Shown here: in pieces, positions 17,468 to 26,800 of the stretch
Numbering within the stretch: the stretch's first letter is position 1
How the letters are laid out: the number at the start of each line of letters is the position of its first letter
Source: Gammaproteobacteria bacterium
GTDB lineage: Bacteria > Pseudomonadota > Gammaproteobacteria > Steroidobacterales > Steroidobacteraceae
Reading direction: 5' to 3'
Assembly (NCBI GenBank): GCA_016707425.1
Contig: JADJHU010000003.1
Coordinates: forward strand, 124,001-188,000
DNA length: 64,000 nt
Made by a program: the position numbers and the translations under genes
Notes under the pieces: generated by a model
Told to the model about the DNA's origin: nothing
Databases searched by the model: none
What the model saw: only the letters and a program-made list of their open reading frames with translations

Positions 17468-20311
17468 TCAGCCGGGCAGCGAGTCGACGAGCCGCTGTGC
17501 CTCCTGCTTCTGCGACTGCGAGCCTTCCTGCAGCACTTCCTCGAGAATGCTGCGCGCCCCTTCGGGATCACCCATGTCCATGTAGGCTCGGGCGAGATCG
17601 AGCTTGGTGCCCACCTCGCTCATGGTGACGGGCTCGAGATCAGGCAGTGCGAGTTCGTCCGCGTCCACGCGCTGGGTGGCCTCATAGGGGCCATCGGCGT
17701 GCGCCGTGGCGGCGCCCACGTCGAGATCGAGCGCCGCGCCTGCGCCATTGGGGCCCGACGGATGGGTGGCTTCGAGGCTGCTGAGATCGAGATCCAGGCC
17801 GTCCGCCGCCTCGAGCGTGGCGAGACGCGAAGTCTCCGAACCGTCGGCCGCCTTCGGCAGCTGGATGCCCACATCGAGGCCACTCTGGTCGATGAACCAC
17901 GTGCCGCTGGCACTGGGCTGCTCGGCTCCCGGGGCCGGGGCCTGTCCGGCCGCCGCCATGATCTCGCGCGACCGTTCATCGACCCCTGCGATCAGGGTGG
18001 GTGCATCGGCCGCCGGGCTCTCGAGCGTTCCGAGATCGAGCCCGAGGTCGTCCAGGGAGAGCTCCGCCGTCTGATCGGCCACGGGCGACGGACGGGCGCC
18101 TTCGAGCTTCTGGCGCAGCGTGGCGTCCTCGCCTCCGCGCAATGCCGGCTGCTCGACCGTCGGCGCCTCACTGCCCTCAGACGCAAACCCCGCGAGGGAC
18201 ACGGTCGGCTCGGGATGCAGCTTCGACGTCATCTGCCGGGTCGTATGCCCACTGGCTTCCGCGCCGCCCATCGAATCGTCGAGCAGAAAGTCGAGTTCTG
18301 CGGCTGCACCCGGAACCGCGACCGTCCGTGCCTCGCCCGTCGGATCGCGATCCCCGAGATCGAGATCCACGGCCGAGGGTGCAGCGAGCGGCTCCGCACC
18401 CGGCTCGTTGAAGAGGTCGAAGTCGACCCGGTTCTGTCCGCCCTCGAGATTCAGATCGATGCCGGCCGCGGCCGCGCCACTGACGCCCTCATGAGCAAAG
18501 AGCGGATCGTCGGGCGCCAGCTGCCGGCCCATGATGACGACCTTCTCCCATTCCCCGGGCAGGGCCTCGGCGCGCGTCTCGGCCAGCTCGCGTGCCGTCT
18601 GCAGGAACTGCTCGCGGTTGCCCCAGACGAAGAACACCTCGAGAAGCTTCAACTTCAGGTCGCGACGCTGCGGTTCGCGCGTGCTGGCGATGCGCACGAG
18701 GTCGGCCGCCTGGTCATACAGGCCATAGGCCATGTGGAAGTCGGCTTCGGCCAGCGGATCCCCCTGGTCGAGATTGATCGCCGTCTCGCTGCTGAGCGTC
18801 TCGTCAGCCGAGACGCTCCTCGCCGCCATCGCCTCGCCGCCCGCCAGTCCCTCGAACACCGGGCGCTCATGCGTCCCGGATTCCTCGACGAGAAAACTCT
18901 CCTCGTCGCGAGTGACCGGATGACGGAGGCGAGTCGTATCACGCAGGTCCCGCGCACTCTCCGCCTGCGCGCCCGCCTGATCGGCGGCGAGCCGGCCAAG
19001 CTGATCGTCGAACTCGACCTGCCGTCGTTCGCGGAACTTGCGGTAGCCGAAGAGACCGCCGAGCAGAGCGATCAGCAGCACCGGCACGTACCACAGCGCC
19101 TTCAGTGCCTCGAGCAGCCCACCGCCACCCTCACCGCCAGCAGGTCCGGTCGCACGCGCGCGGCGCGCCGGGGGCTGCACTGCGGGCTTCGCGGCGACGG
19201 CGGTCGCTGGGGCAGCGCCCTCCGGAGCCGGTGCAGCAGCAGGCGGCGGCGCCGAACCCCCCGCAGCTTCCCCAGCCGGGAGCGGTGATGGACGTGTGCC
19301 CTGGGCCGCGGCCAGCCTGGCCTGCAGGTCGGCAAGCTCGGTATTGCGGAGCTCGATCAGGCGCCGCGACTCCGACAGTTCGCCCTCGAGACCGCGCACT
19401 CGATCGCGCAGACCCTGCAGCTCGCCGGCGTCCGCTGTGGCCGTCGCCGCGCCACTACCAGGCTTGTCACCCGGTGTCACGAGGCGCAGCCGGCCTTCGC
19501 CGGCCGATCCGGAAGCCGCTGCGCCACCGCTGCGTTGCCGCCAGGCCTGGTACTGGCGGCGAACCTCGCTCGCCGCCTCCCCAGACTGGATGTTCGCGAG
19601 TTCGTCCGCCGCGGGTACGCGCAGGATCGCGCCCGCCCGCAGGCTGTTCATGTCGCCATCGAAGGCGGTCGGGTTCGCCCGGTAGATCCCGACCATGAGA
19701 CGTGCGGCAGAACCGTTGCCCCCGAGACGTGCGGCAATCGTAGAGAGCGCTTCTCCACGCTGCACCGTGTAGCTGCGGCCACCCGCAGCCGCCGGCGTGC
19801 CGGCGGGCGCCGGCTGGCTTGCCGGCTGAGGCTGTGGCGCGCGCTCGATGTCACCCGAGCGCTGGCCTGCGCCAGCTGCCGGCGCCTCGATCGATGACGG
19901 CGCGCCCTGGACCGGCGCGTAGACCGGCGGATCGAGCAGCACCGTGTACTCGCGAACCAGCCGGCCCCGGGCCCAGTTGACCTCCACGAGAAGGGTGACG
20001 AATGGCTCGGTGATGGCCTCGCCCGAGCGGACCTCGATCACGTCACGACCACCCGTCCGGACGGGCTTCAGTGTGACCGAGTTCAGAAAGGTCGGCCGGT
20101 CGAGCCCGTAGCGGGCAAACGTCTCGCGTGACGCCAGTGCGACTGTCATGCCCGACAGTTCTTCAGGCGTGGCACCGAGCAGTTCGATTTCGGCGCGCAG
20201 CGGCGCGTTCAGCGAGGAGTCGAGGTGGATGTCGCCGAGCCCGAGGCCCAGTGCCGCAGGCGGAAAAACGACCAAACCCAGCGCCGCGACTCGCAGGACT
20301 TTCCCGAACAT
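17468..20311 (-). CDS. fimV: FimV-like peptidoglycan-binding type IV pilus regulator
   Basis: Large inner-membrane protein of 947 residues. Order: signal peptide (1 to about 23), conserved N-terminal FimV domain (DIHLDSSLNAPLRAEIELL), LysM peptidoglycan-binding motif (about 179-236), a coiled coil (about 297-337), a Pro/Ala linker, one transmembrane helix (about 406-423), then an acidic cytoplasmic region ending in the short FimV C-terminal domain (KLDLARAYMDMGDPEGARSI). In Pseudomonas, FimV assembles the pilus secretin and raises cAMP, and its C-terminal part binds FimX-pathway partners. A FimX-like gene lies 8 kb away. Confidence 0.94.
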   Translation of the reverse strand: MFGKVLRVAALGLVVFPPAALGLGLGDIHLDSSLNAPLRAEIELLGATPEELSGMTVALASRETFARYGLDRPTFLNSVTLKPVRTGGRDVIEVRSGEAITEPFVTLLVEVNWARGRLVREYTVLLDPPVYAPVQGAPSSIEAPAAGAGQRSGDIERAPQPQPASQPAPAGTPAAAGGRSYTVQRGEALSTIAARLGGNGSAARLMVGIYRANPTAFDGDMNSLRAGAILRVPAADELANIQSGEAASEVRRQYQAWRQRSGGAAASGSAGEGRLRLVTPGDKPGSGAATATADAGELQGLRDRVRGLEGELSESRRLIELRNTELADLQARLAAAQGTRPSPLPAGEAAGGSAPPPAAAPAPEGAAPATAVAAKPAVQPPARRARATGPAGGEGGGGLLEALKALWYVPVLLIALLGGLFGYRKFRERRQVEFDDQLGRLAADQAGAQAESARDLRDTTRLRHPVTRDEESFLVEESGTHERPVFEGLAGGEAMAARSVSADETLSSETAINLDQGDPLAEADFHMAYGLYDQAADLVRIASTREPQRRDLKLKLLEVFFVWGNREQFLQTARELAETRAEALPGEWEKVVIMGRQLAPDDPLFAHEGVSGAAAAGIDLNLEGGQNRVDFDLFNEPGAEPLAAPSAVDLDLGDRDPTGEARTVAVPGAAAELDFLLDDSMGGAEASGHTTRQMTSKLHPEPTVSLAGFASEGSEAPTVEQPALRGGEDATLRQKLEGARPSPVADQTAELSLDDLGLDLGTLESPAADAPTLIAGVDERSREIMAAAGQAPAPGAEQPSASGTWFIDQSGLDVGIQLPKAADGSETSRLATLEAADGLDLDLSSLEATHPSGPNGAGAALDLDVGAATAHADGPYEATQRVDADELALPDLEPVTMSEVGTKLDLARAYMDMGDPEGARSILEEVLQEGSQSQKQEAQRLVDSLPG

Positions 20312-20405
20312 TTCAGTGTCCCCCGAACGGCCGACGGGGAGAAAATCGGCCGGAAAAACAGGCAGTTGAGACCGGAACTTCTGCTGTGGACTCCGTTGGT
20401 CGTGG

Positions 20406-20434
20406 ACTATAGCCTACAAATAGTCCCGCGCCAA
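20406..20434 (-). promoter_or_regulatory. Promoter of fimV-truA
   Basis: TTGGCG (20434-20429), exactly 17 nt, then TATAGT (20411-20406) on the minus strand. It lies within the last codons of asd and just beyond, and gives a 5' leader of about 90 nt. The leader holds a 7 bp inverted repeat (20328-20334 with 20346-20352), and a GGGGGA ribosome site lies 7-8 nt before the fimV ATG. Confidence 0.6.
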
Positions 20435-21439
20435 AATCTCCGCGATCTGCACACTGTTCGTGGCAGCACCCTTGCGCACGTTGTCGGCGACGATCCACAG
20501 GTCGAGACCTCGATCATATGAAATATCGTCGCGTATTCTCCCGACATAAACTGTGTCGCGGTTCGCTGCCTCGGTAGCGGCCGTGGGATACCCGCCGGGC
20601 CTGCGCTCATCGAGCACCTCCACGCCCGGGGCGCGGCCAAGCAGCTCGCGCGCCTCATCCGCGCCGAGCTTGCGCCGTGTCTCGATGTGCAGCACTTCCG
20701 AATGCCCGTAGAACACGGGTACGCGTACCGTCGTGGCATTCACGCGGATCGTCTCGTCCTCCATGATCTTGCGTGTTTCCCAGACCATTTTCATTTCCTC
20801 CTTCGTGTACCCGTTGTCCTGGAACTTGTCGATCTGCGGGACGCAGTTGAAGGCGATCTGCTTGGCGACCACGCGCGGCTCGACAGGACCTTTGCCCGCG
20901 AGCAGCTGCGCCGTCTGCGCGGCGAGCTCCTCCACGGCCTCCTTGCCGGCGCCGGAGACAGACTGGTAGGTCGCGACATTGATGCGCTCGATGCCGGCGG
21001 CATCGTGCAGCGGCTTCAGCGCCACCACCATCTGGATCGTCGAGCAGTTCGGATTCGCGATGATGCCGCGCTTGCGGTATCGCCCGATGGCGTGAGCGTT
21101 CACCTCGGGCACCACGAGCGGAATGTCATCCTCGTAGCGGAACTCGGAGGTGTTGTCGATGACGATGCACCCCGCGGCCGCGGCCTTCGGCGCGAATTCC
21201 CGTGACACCTCACTGCCCGCCGAGAAGAGGCCGATGTCGGCCTGCGAGAAGTCGAAGGTGGCGAGGTCGAGCACCGGGTAGCTCTTGCCGCAGAAGGTGA
21301 CGCTCCTGCCGAGCGAACGGCTGCTCGCCAGCGGATAGAGCTCGGAGACCGGGAAGCGCCGCTCCTCCAGCACCTGGATCATGGCGTCGCCCACGAGCCC
21401 CGTCGCCCCGACGACCGCCACCCTGTAACGCTTGCTCAT
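20414..21439 (-). CDS. asd: Aspartate-semialdehyde dehydrogenase
   Basis: NADPH-dependent enzyme (341 residues) reducing aspartyl phosphate on the way to lysine, threonine, methionine and diaminopimelate. It has the N-terminal Rossmann motif VGATGLVGDAM, catalytic Cys132 in NPNCST, and the active-site stretch QSVSGAGKEAVEEL. The ATG at 21439 overlaps the aroC stop by 4 nt (ATGA), consistent with cotranslation. fimV lies directly downstream with its own promoter. Confidence 0.97.
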   Translation of the reverse strand: MSKRYRVAVVGATGLVGDAMIQVLEERRFPVSELYPLASSRSLGRSVTFCGKSYPVLDLATFDFSQADIGLFSAGSEVSREFAPKAAAAGCIVIDNTSEFRYEDDIPLVVPEVNAHAIGRYRKRGIIANPNCSTIQMVVALKPLHDAAGIERINVATYQSVSGAGKEAVEELAAQTAQLLAGKGPVEPRVVAKQIAFNCVPQIDKFQDNGYTKEEMKMVWETRKIMEDETIRVNATTVRVPVFYGHSEVLHIETRRKLGADEARELLGRAPGVEVLDERRPGGYPTAATEAANRDTVYVGRIRDDISYDRGLDLWIVADNVRKGAATNSVQIAEILARDYL

Positions 21440-22545
21440 TGATTCACGTCCTCTCGTCTCGTGATGACCGGCGTCGATGCGACGACGTCGGCATTCTGCG
21501 CCCGGTGGCGCAGCCAGTGGTCCATCAGAACGATGGCGAGCATCGCCTCGGCAATGGGCGTCGCGCGCAGCCCCACACAGGGGTCGTGCCTCCCGGTGGT
21601 GATCACCTCGACCGGCGCGCCGGCCACATCGATGCTGCGGCCGGGTACCTGGATGCTCGAGGTCGGCTTGAGTGTCACGTGCACGACGACATCCTGCCCG
21701 GAGGATATTCCGCCGAGCACACCGCCCGCCTGGTTGCCGAGAAAGCCGCCCGGCGCCAGCTCGTCCCGGTGTTCGCTGCCGCGCTGCATCGCCGCCCGTG
21801 TGCCCGCTCCGATCTCGACCGCCTTGACCGCGTTGATTCCCATCATGGCATGCGCGATATCGGCATCCAGCCGGTCGAACACCGGTTCACCGAGGCCCGG
21901 GGGCACGCCGTGCGCGATCACGGTGATCCGCGCGCCGATCGAATCGCCGGCCTTGCGCAGGCTCCAGATGAGCGCCTCGAGATCCGGCAGGCGACCCGGG
22001 TCGGGACAGAAGAACGGATTGTCGTAGGCGCTGGCCGGCGACACGGGCTCGAGCACCAGCGAGCCCACCTGGCTCACGTAGCCCGAGATGGTGATCCCGA
22101 GCCGCCGGGCGAGGTACTTGCGGGCGATCGCCCCGGCTGCGACCCGCATGACGGTTTCGCGCGCAGAGGAGCGCCCGCCGCCGCGGTGGTCGCGCCGGCC
22201 GTATTTCTGCTGATACGTATAGTCGGCGTGGCCCGGGCGGAAGCGGTCCCGGATCTTCTCGTAATCGCGCGAACGCGCATCGGTGTTCTCGATCATGAGA
22301 CCGATCGGCGTGCCCGTGGTGCTGCCCTCGAACACGCCCGAGACGATGCGTACCCGATCGGCCTCGCGGCGCTGACTGACGAAGTGCGAAGTGCCCGTGC
22401 GGCGACGGTCGACGTCACGCTGCAGGTCGGCTTCGTCGAGCTCGAGCCCCGGCGGGCACCCATCGACGATACAGGCGAGCGCGGGCCCGTGGCTCTCGCC
22501 ACAAGTGGTCACCGTGAACAGCCTGCCAATCGTGTTTCCCGACAT
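21436..22545 (-). CDS. aroC: Chorismate synthase
   Basis: Last step of the shikimate pathway: FMN-dependent removal of phosphate from EPSP to give chorismate (369 residues). The three family signatures are present: GESHGPALACIVDGCPPGL, the GRSSARETVMRVAAGAIA block and RHDPCVGLRATPIAEA. The TYQQKYGRRDHRGGGR stretch is typical. It lies between prmB and asd, an order shared with other gammaproteobacteria. Confidence 0.97.
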   Translation of the reverse strand: MSGNTIGRLFTVTTCGESHGPALACIVDGCPPGLELDEADLQRDVDRRRTGTSHFVSQRREADRVRIVSGVFEGSTTGTPIGLMIENTDARSRDYEKIRDRFRPGHADYTYQQKYGRRDHRGGGRSSARETVMRVAAGAIARKYLARRLGITISGYVSQVGSLVLEPVSPASAYDNPFFCPDPGRLPDLEALIWSLRKAGDSIGARITVIAHGVPPGLGEPVFDRLDADIAHAMMGINAVKAVEIGAGTRAAMQRGSEHRDELAPGGFLGNQAGGVLGGISSGQDVVVHVTLKPTSSIQVPGRSIDVAGAPVEVITTGRHDPCVGLRATPIAEAMLAIVLMDHWLRHRAQNADVVASTPVITRREDVNQ

Positions 22546-22585
22546 GCAATCACCATCAGAACCAGAATGCCCTGCCCGCGGGGCA

Positions 22586-23536
22586 TCATGCCTTCTTCCT
22601 TCCCGCTCCCGGTAGCCTCCGAGCCTCCGCCCTGGGACTCGCCGTCCCGAGCTGCTCTCTGCCCAGCAGGAAGACTCCGCCGCCGCCCCGCTCGAATGCG
22701 AGCCACAGAAAAGGCAGTCGTGGAAAGCGCCGCTGCAACGCCCGTTCGCTGTTCCCGACTTCCACGATCAGGATGCCCCGCGGCCTCAGGTGCCGGTATG
22801 CCTCAGCGAGAATCACGCTCACGGAGTCGAGACCTTCCGCACCGGCCGCGAGCGCGATGCGCGGCTCGTGGCCGTACTCGCGGGGCAGGCCGGCGAGCTC
22901 GCGCTCGGCGACGTAGGGCGGATTGCTGACAATGATATCGTAGGTCGAAGCGCCGAGCGCCGCGAAATGATCGCTTTTCACGAGACGAACCCGCCGGGTC
23001 AGCCGGTGGCGCCGGACATTGATGCCGGCGACTTCCAGGGCCGCTTCCGAGATGTCGACTGCGTCGATGCGGGCACGCGGAAATGCCCGCGCGCAGGCGA
23101 TCGCGATACACCCTGAACCGGTCCCGAGATCGAGCACGCGACGCACCCGCGACGGGGTGATCCATGGAGCGAAGCGCCGCTCGATCAGCTCGGCGATCGG
23201 CGAGCGCGGCACGAGGACCCGGTCATCGACGTGGAACGGCAGACCCGCGAAGTACATGGTCTGCGTCAGATAGGCGGCAGGCTGACGCTCGGCGATGCGC
23301 CGTGCGAACAGCGCCTCCGCCACCGCGACACGCGCCCGGTCCACGCGACGCCCATAGACTTCAGCGCCCGCCGACCCCGGCAGCCCGAGCGCATGCCAGA
23401 CGAGTGCCGCCGCCTCGTCCCAGGCATTGTCCGTACCATGGCCGAAGAAAAGCCGCGCGCGCGCGAAGCGCCTTGCGCCGTGCGCGATCAGCTCTCTCAC
23501 GGTCGGACGCGTGGCAGGCTTCGCCCGGGCACGCAT
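22586..23536 (-). CDS. prmB: Ribosomal protein L3 glutamine methyltransferase
   Basis: SAM-dependent N5-glutamine methyltransferase (316 residues) that modifies ribosomal protein L3. It has SAM motif I VLDLGTGSGCIAIA, motif II DAVDISEAALEVA and the catalytic NPPY at 205-208. The ATG at 23536 (MRARAKPATRPTVREL) is the sensible start; the open frame continues upstream into the divergent sco1 region without homology. Only 17 bp separate it from the sco1 start. Confidence 0.94.
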   Translation of the reverse strand: MRARAKPATRPTVRELIAHGARRFARARLFFGHGTDNAWDEAAALVWHALGLPGSAGAEVYGRRVDRARVAVAEALFARRIAERQPAAYLTQTMYFAGLPFHVDDRVLVPRSPIAELIERRFAPWITPSRVRRVLDLGTGSGCIAIACARAFPRARIDAVDISEAALEVAGINVRRHRLTRRVRLVKSDHFAALGASTYDIIVSNPPYVAERELAGLPREYGHEPRIALAAGAEGLDSVSVILAEAYRHLRPRGILIVEVGNSERALQRRFPRLPFLWLAFERGGGGVFLLGREQLGTASPRAEARRLPGAGRKKA

Positions 23537-23537
23537 G

Positions 23538-23546
23538 TGGGATAAT
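23538..23546 (+). promoter_or_regulatory. Candidate extended -10 promoter of sco1-psd-epmA
   Basis: TGGGATAAT (TG-n-GATAAT) ends 7 nt before the sco1 ATG at 23554, in the 17 bp gap between divergent start codons. Transcription from this box would begin at or next to the ATG. No ribosome site or clear -35 box is seen. Confidence 0.35.
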
Positions 23547-23553
23547 TTCCGCG

Positions 23554-24195
23554 ATGCTTTCCGTAACCCGTCCATATCCATCCTGGCTGCCCTGGCTCCT
23601 GCTCCTGGCTGGCATCGTCCTTGCCGGTGCACTTGGCGGCGCATTCCTCGCCCGCTCACTCGATCCGCAGCCGCCCCCACTCTCGAACGGTGCGTGGCTG
23701 CCGGAGCCACGGCGGATTGCGGACTTTACCCTGACCGACGGACAGGGCCGGGATTTTGGCCTCGCGGAACTCCACGGTCAGGCGAGCCTGCTCTTCTTCG
23801 GGTTCACCCGCTGCCCGGACGTCTGTCCGGCAACACTCGCGCAGCTCGCGGCCGTGCAGCGCGCACTGCCCGCCCTGCGCGTGGTGTTCGTGAGCGTTGA
23901 TCCGCAGCACGACACGCCTGAGGCACTCGGCCACTATGTACGCGCCTTCCATCCCTCGCTGATCGCCGTCACCGGCGCAGCTGAGGCGCGGGAACCGCTC
24001 GAGCGCAGCCTCACGACCACCTCGATGCGCGTCGCACTGCCCGACGGCAGCGACACCTACGATCACTCGGCCGCGCTCTATCTGCTCGACCGCGAGGCCC
24101 GGTGGGTGGCGTCATTCCGCCCGCCCTTCATGACGGAGCCGCTCGTGGCCGATCTGCGTGCCGCACTCCTCCGGCTGGGCCGGGACGGACGATGA
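23554..24195 (+). CDS. SCO1/SenC-family copper chaperone
   Basis: Membrane-anchored periplasmic thioredoxin-fold protein (213 residues) of the family that delivers copper to cytochrome oxidase CuA. It has an N-terminal membrane helix (about 12-33), copper ligands Cys87 and Cys91 in the CxxxC motif RCPDVCP, the conserved His171 in TYDHSAALYLLD, and the family segment VSVDPQHDTPE. Its stop overlaps the psd start (ATGA), making it the first gene of a sco1-psd-epmA unit. Confidence 0.92.
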   Translation: MLSVTRPYPSWLPWLLLLAGIVLAGALGGAFLARSLDPQPPPLSNGAWLPEPRRIADFTLTDGQGRDFGLAELHGQASLLFFGFTRCPDVCPATLAQLAAVQRALPALRVVFVSVDPQHDTPEALGHYVRAFHPSLIAVTGAAEAREPLERSLTTTSMRVALPDGSDTYDHSAALYLLDREARWVASFRPPFMTEPLVADLRAALLRLGRDGR

Positions 24196-25100
24196 GCTCG
24201 ACGGAGGCCCCTTCCGCCGCCGCCCGTCTCTTTGCCGCCGTGCAGCACCTGCTGCCCCAGCACGCGGCCTCGGCATTCGTGCGTCGCCTGACGCGCAGTC
24301 GCAGCCGGCCCCTGAAGAACCTGCTCATCCGCAGCTTCCTGCGCGGCTACAGGCCGGATCTCCGCGAGGCCCTCGAGCCGGATCCCATGCGCCACGCGAG
24401 CTTCAACGAATTCTTCACCCGTGCGCTGCGCACCGGCGCGCGCCCTTTGCCCGCGCAGGCCGCTGCGATCGCCTCGCCCGTCGACGCGACCGTGAGCCAG
24501 GCGGGCAGCATCGAGCGTGGTCGACTTCTGCAGGCCAAGGGACGCGACTACACGGTCGAGGCCCTGCTCGCCAGTCGGCCGTGGGCCGAGCGCTTCGCCG
24601 GGGGCGCCTTTGTCACGCTGTATCTTGCGCCCAGCGACTACCACCGGATCCACATGCCGCTGACGGGGACGCTGCATGCCGCCTGGTACGTTCCGGGCCG
24701 GCTCTTCAGCGTCAATGAGACGACGGCCCGCTGCGTGCCGGGGCTGTTCGCGCGCAATGAGCGTGTCATCTGCATGTTCACGCACCAGGAGCTCGTCTTC
24801 GGTCTCGTCCTGGTCGGCGCACTGTTCGTGGGCAGCATGACCACGGTGTGGCACGGGGATGTCACGCCGCGGCGCCCGCGCGAGCCCGGACCGGTCGCCC
24901 TCGAGCCGGAAACGGCGGTGCCCCTGCACCTCGAGCGTGGCGCGGAGATGGGCCGCTTCAACATGGGCTCGACTGTGATCCTCCTGCTGCCGGCGGCCTG
25001 CAGCGAGTGGTCGGACTCGCTCGTTCCCGGAAGAGCCGTCCGCATGGGCGAAGTGCTCGGCCGGCTCGTCCGGTCCGCGACGGCGCGGGACACACGATGA
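24192..25100 (+). CDS. psd: Phosphatidylserine decarboxylase proenzyme
   Basis: Inner-membrane enzyme making phosphatidylethanolamine (302 residues). The proenzyme self-cleaves between Gly259 and Ser260; the site here is MGST rather than the usual LGST, and the Ser becomes the pyruvoyl group. Family motifs include FFTRAL, SPVDA, YLAPSDYHRIHMP and the NERV segment. The start is coupled to sco1 and the stop overlaps the epmA start (ATGA both times). Pairing with epmA echoes the E. coli psd-mscM-epmA region. Confidence 0.96.
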   Translation: MSSTEAPSAAARLFAAVQHLLPQHAASAFVRRLTRSRSRPLKNLLIRSFLRGYRPDLREALEPDPMRHASFNEFFTRALRTGARPLPAQAAAIASPVDATVSQAGSIERGRLLQAKGRDYTVEALLASRPWAERFAGGAFVTLYLAPSDYHRIHMPLTGTLHAAWYVPGRLFSVNETTARCVPGLFARNERVICMFTHQELVFGLVLVGALFVGSMTTVWHGDVTPRRPREPGPVALEPETAVPLHLERGAEMGRFNMGSTVILLLPAACSEWSDSLVPGRAVRMGEVLGRLVRSATARDTR

Positions 25101-26104
25101 GTCGCGCGGCAGACGCCGGCGACGAAGTCATCTGGCAACCCGCTGCTTCGCTCGAGAGACTCCGCCTGCGCGCACAGCTCCTCAGTGAGACCAGACGGTT
25201 CTTCGCCGCGCGGGGGGTGCTCGAGGTCGAGACGCCCGCGCTGTCGCGCCACGCGGTCACGGACGTGCACCTCGCGGCGGGCGAGGTCGCATTTCCGGGT
25301 GACGCGGCGCGCACGCTGTACCTGCACACCTCCCCCGAATATGCGATGAAGCGGCTGCTGGCCGCCGGCAGTGGCGACATCTACCAGATCTGCCACGTGT
25401 TCCGCGGAGGCGAGCGCGGGCGCCTGCACAACCCGGAATTCACGCTCATCGAGTGGTACCGCATCGACTGCCCGATGGAAGCGCTGATGACCGAGGTGGC
25501 CGAACTCGTCATCCAGCTGCTCGGCACAGCGGCGCACGCCGGCGAGCCCTTGCCGGTCGAGTACCTGAGCTACTGTGAGCTCCTCGAGGACCGGACGAGC
25601 CTCGATGTGCTCACCGCGGATCTTCCCGCACTCGCCCGCGCCGCCTGCGGACTCGGCTGTGATCGCCAGCTCGTCGCGCGACTCGGACGCGACGGGATCC
25701 TCGATCTCCTGATGGGTGAGCGTGTCGGGCCGACGCTCGGACATGGCCGGCTCACCTTCGTGCACCGCTATCCGGCCTCACAGGCAGCGCTGGCGCGCCT
25801 CGATCCCCACGACCCGCGCGTGGCGCTGCGCTTCGAGCTCTACCTCGAGGGCATCGAACTCGCCAACGGCTTCGCGGAGCTGGGCGCCGCGGACGAGCAG
25901 CGTGCGCGCTTCGAGGCGGATCGCCGCGAGCGCATGCGGCGGGGACAGCCGGTCCCGGAAATCGACGAGCCGCTGCTCGCCGCGCTCGCCGCGGGGCTCC
26001 CCGAGTGTTCGGGCGTGGCCCTCGGTTTCGATCGCCTCGCCATGATCGCCTGCGGAGCCGGGCACCTCGACGAGGTGCTCGCCTTCCCGCTCGAACGCGC
26101 CTGA
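25097..26104 (+). CDS. epmA: EpmA, EF-P (R)-beta-lysine ligase
   Basis: Truncated class II lysyl-tRNA synthetase paralogue (335 residues) that attaches (R)-beta-lysine to EF-P. It has the class II catalytic core (LHTSPEYAMKRLLAAG, IYQICHVFRGGERGRLHNPEFTLIEWYR, ELYLEGIELANGFAEL, ALGFDRLAMI) but no N-terminal OB-fold anticodon-binding domain, the mark of EpmA/PoxA. efp converges on it from 30 bp away and epmB lies just beyond, so the pathway is clustered. EpmC is not in the window. Confidence 0.95.
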   Translation: MSRAADAGDEVIWQPAASLERLRLRAQLLSETRRFFAARGVLEVETPALSRHAVTDVHLAAGEVAFPGDAARTLYLHTSPEYAMKRLLAAGSGDIYQICHVFRGGERGRLHNPEFTLIEWYRIDCPMEALMTEVAELVIQLLGTAAHAGEPLPVEYLSYCELLEDRTSLDVLTADLPALARAACGLGCDRQLVARLGRDGILDLLMGERVGPTLGHGRLTFVHRYPASQAALARLDPHDPRVALRFELYLEGIELANGFAELGAADEQRARFEADRRERMRRGQPVPEIDEPLLAALAAGLPECSGVALGFDRLAMIACGAGHLDEVLAFPLERA

Positions 26105-26134
26105 GCGATCTTCGCGGGCCGGGTTCGCTGCAGG

Positions 26135-26704
26135 CTACTGCCTCGCGCGCGAGATGTACTCACCCGTACGGGTATCGACGCGCACGACTTCGCCTTCGTT
26201 GATGAAGAGCGGCACTCTCACGGTCGCACCCGTCTCGAGCTTCGCGGGCTTCTGACCGCCCGTGGCCGTGTCGCCACGCACGCCCGGATCCGTCTCGATC
26301 ACCTTCAGCTCGATGTGCGGAGGCGGCGTGACCTGAAGCGGCACACCGTTCCACAGCGTGATGATGCAGAGCGTGCCATCCTTCAGCCACTGCGCCGCCT
26401 CGCCGACCGCCGCCCTGCCGGCCGTGTGCTGCTCGAAGTTGTCAGGCACCATGAAGTGCCAGAAATCGCCGTCCTGGTAGAGGTATTGCATGTCGACGTC
26501 GACGACATCCGCGGCCTCGACCGAATCGCCCGACTTCCAGGTGCGCTCGAGCGTGCGGCCCGTCTTGAGGTTGCGCACGCGCACGCGGTTGAATGCCTGG
26601 CCCTTGCCAGGCTTGACCATCTCATTCTCGACGATGACGTAGGGGTCGCCGTCGATGAGAATCTTCAGCCCGGACTTGAACTCGCTCGTGTTGTAGCTGG
26701 CCAT
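26135..26704 (-). CDS. efp: Elongation factor P
   Basis: Translation factor (189 residues) that relieves ribosome stalling at polyproline. Three beta-barrel domains are seen. The modified loop reads KPGKGQA with Lys34 at the tip, the residue beta-lysylated by EpmA, rather than the arginine of rhamnosylated EF-P. This matches the presence of epmA and epmB on either side. The start is ATG at 26704 with a GAGG site upstream. Confidence 0.97.
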   Translation of the reverse strand: MASYNTSEFKSGLKILIDGDPYVIVENEMVKPGKGQAFNRVRVRNLKTGRTLERTWKSGDSVEAADVVDVDMQYLYQDGDFWHFMVPDNFEQHTAGRAAVGEAAQWLKDGTLCIITLWNGVPLQVTPPPHIELKVIETDPGVRGDTATGGQKPAKLETGATVRVPLFINEGEVVRVDTRTGEYISRARQ

Positions 26705-26770
26705 GCACCCTCACCCATTTCCTTCCCGCAAGACCGGCCCCAGAATGACGACCGGAAAAAAAGGCCGCGT

Positions 26771-26800
26771 ATGATACCGGCAAGCCCGCGCGAACGACAA
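26771..26800 (-). promoter_or_regulatory. Promoter of efp, overlapping the epmB start
   Basis: TTGTCG (26800-26795), an 18 nt spacer and TATCAT (26776-26771) on the minus strand. This is the same -10 and spacing as the tRNA promoter at 5341. The -10 box covers the epmB start codon on the other strand, so transcription of the two divergent genes may interfere. The efp leader would be about 60 nt. Confidence 0.5.

Noticed and set aside
20328..20352. Perfect 7 bp inverted repeat before fimV as an asd terminator
   Set aside because: In the direction of asd transcription the T-rich stretch precedes the stem rather than following it, and it sits in the fimV leader just ahead of the ribosome site.
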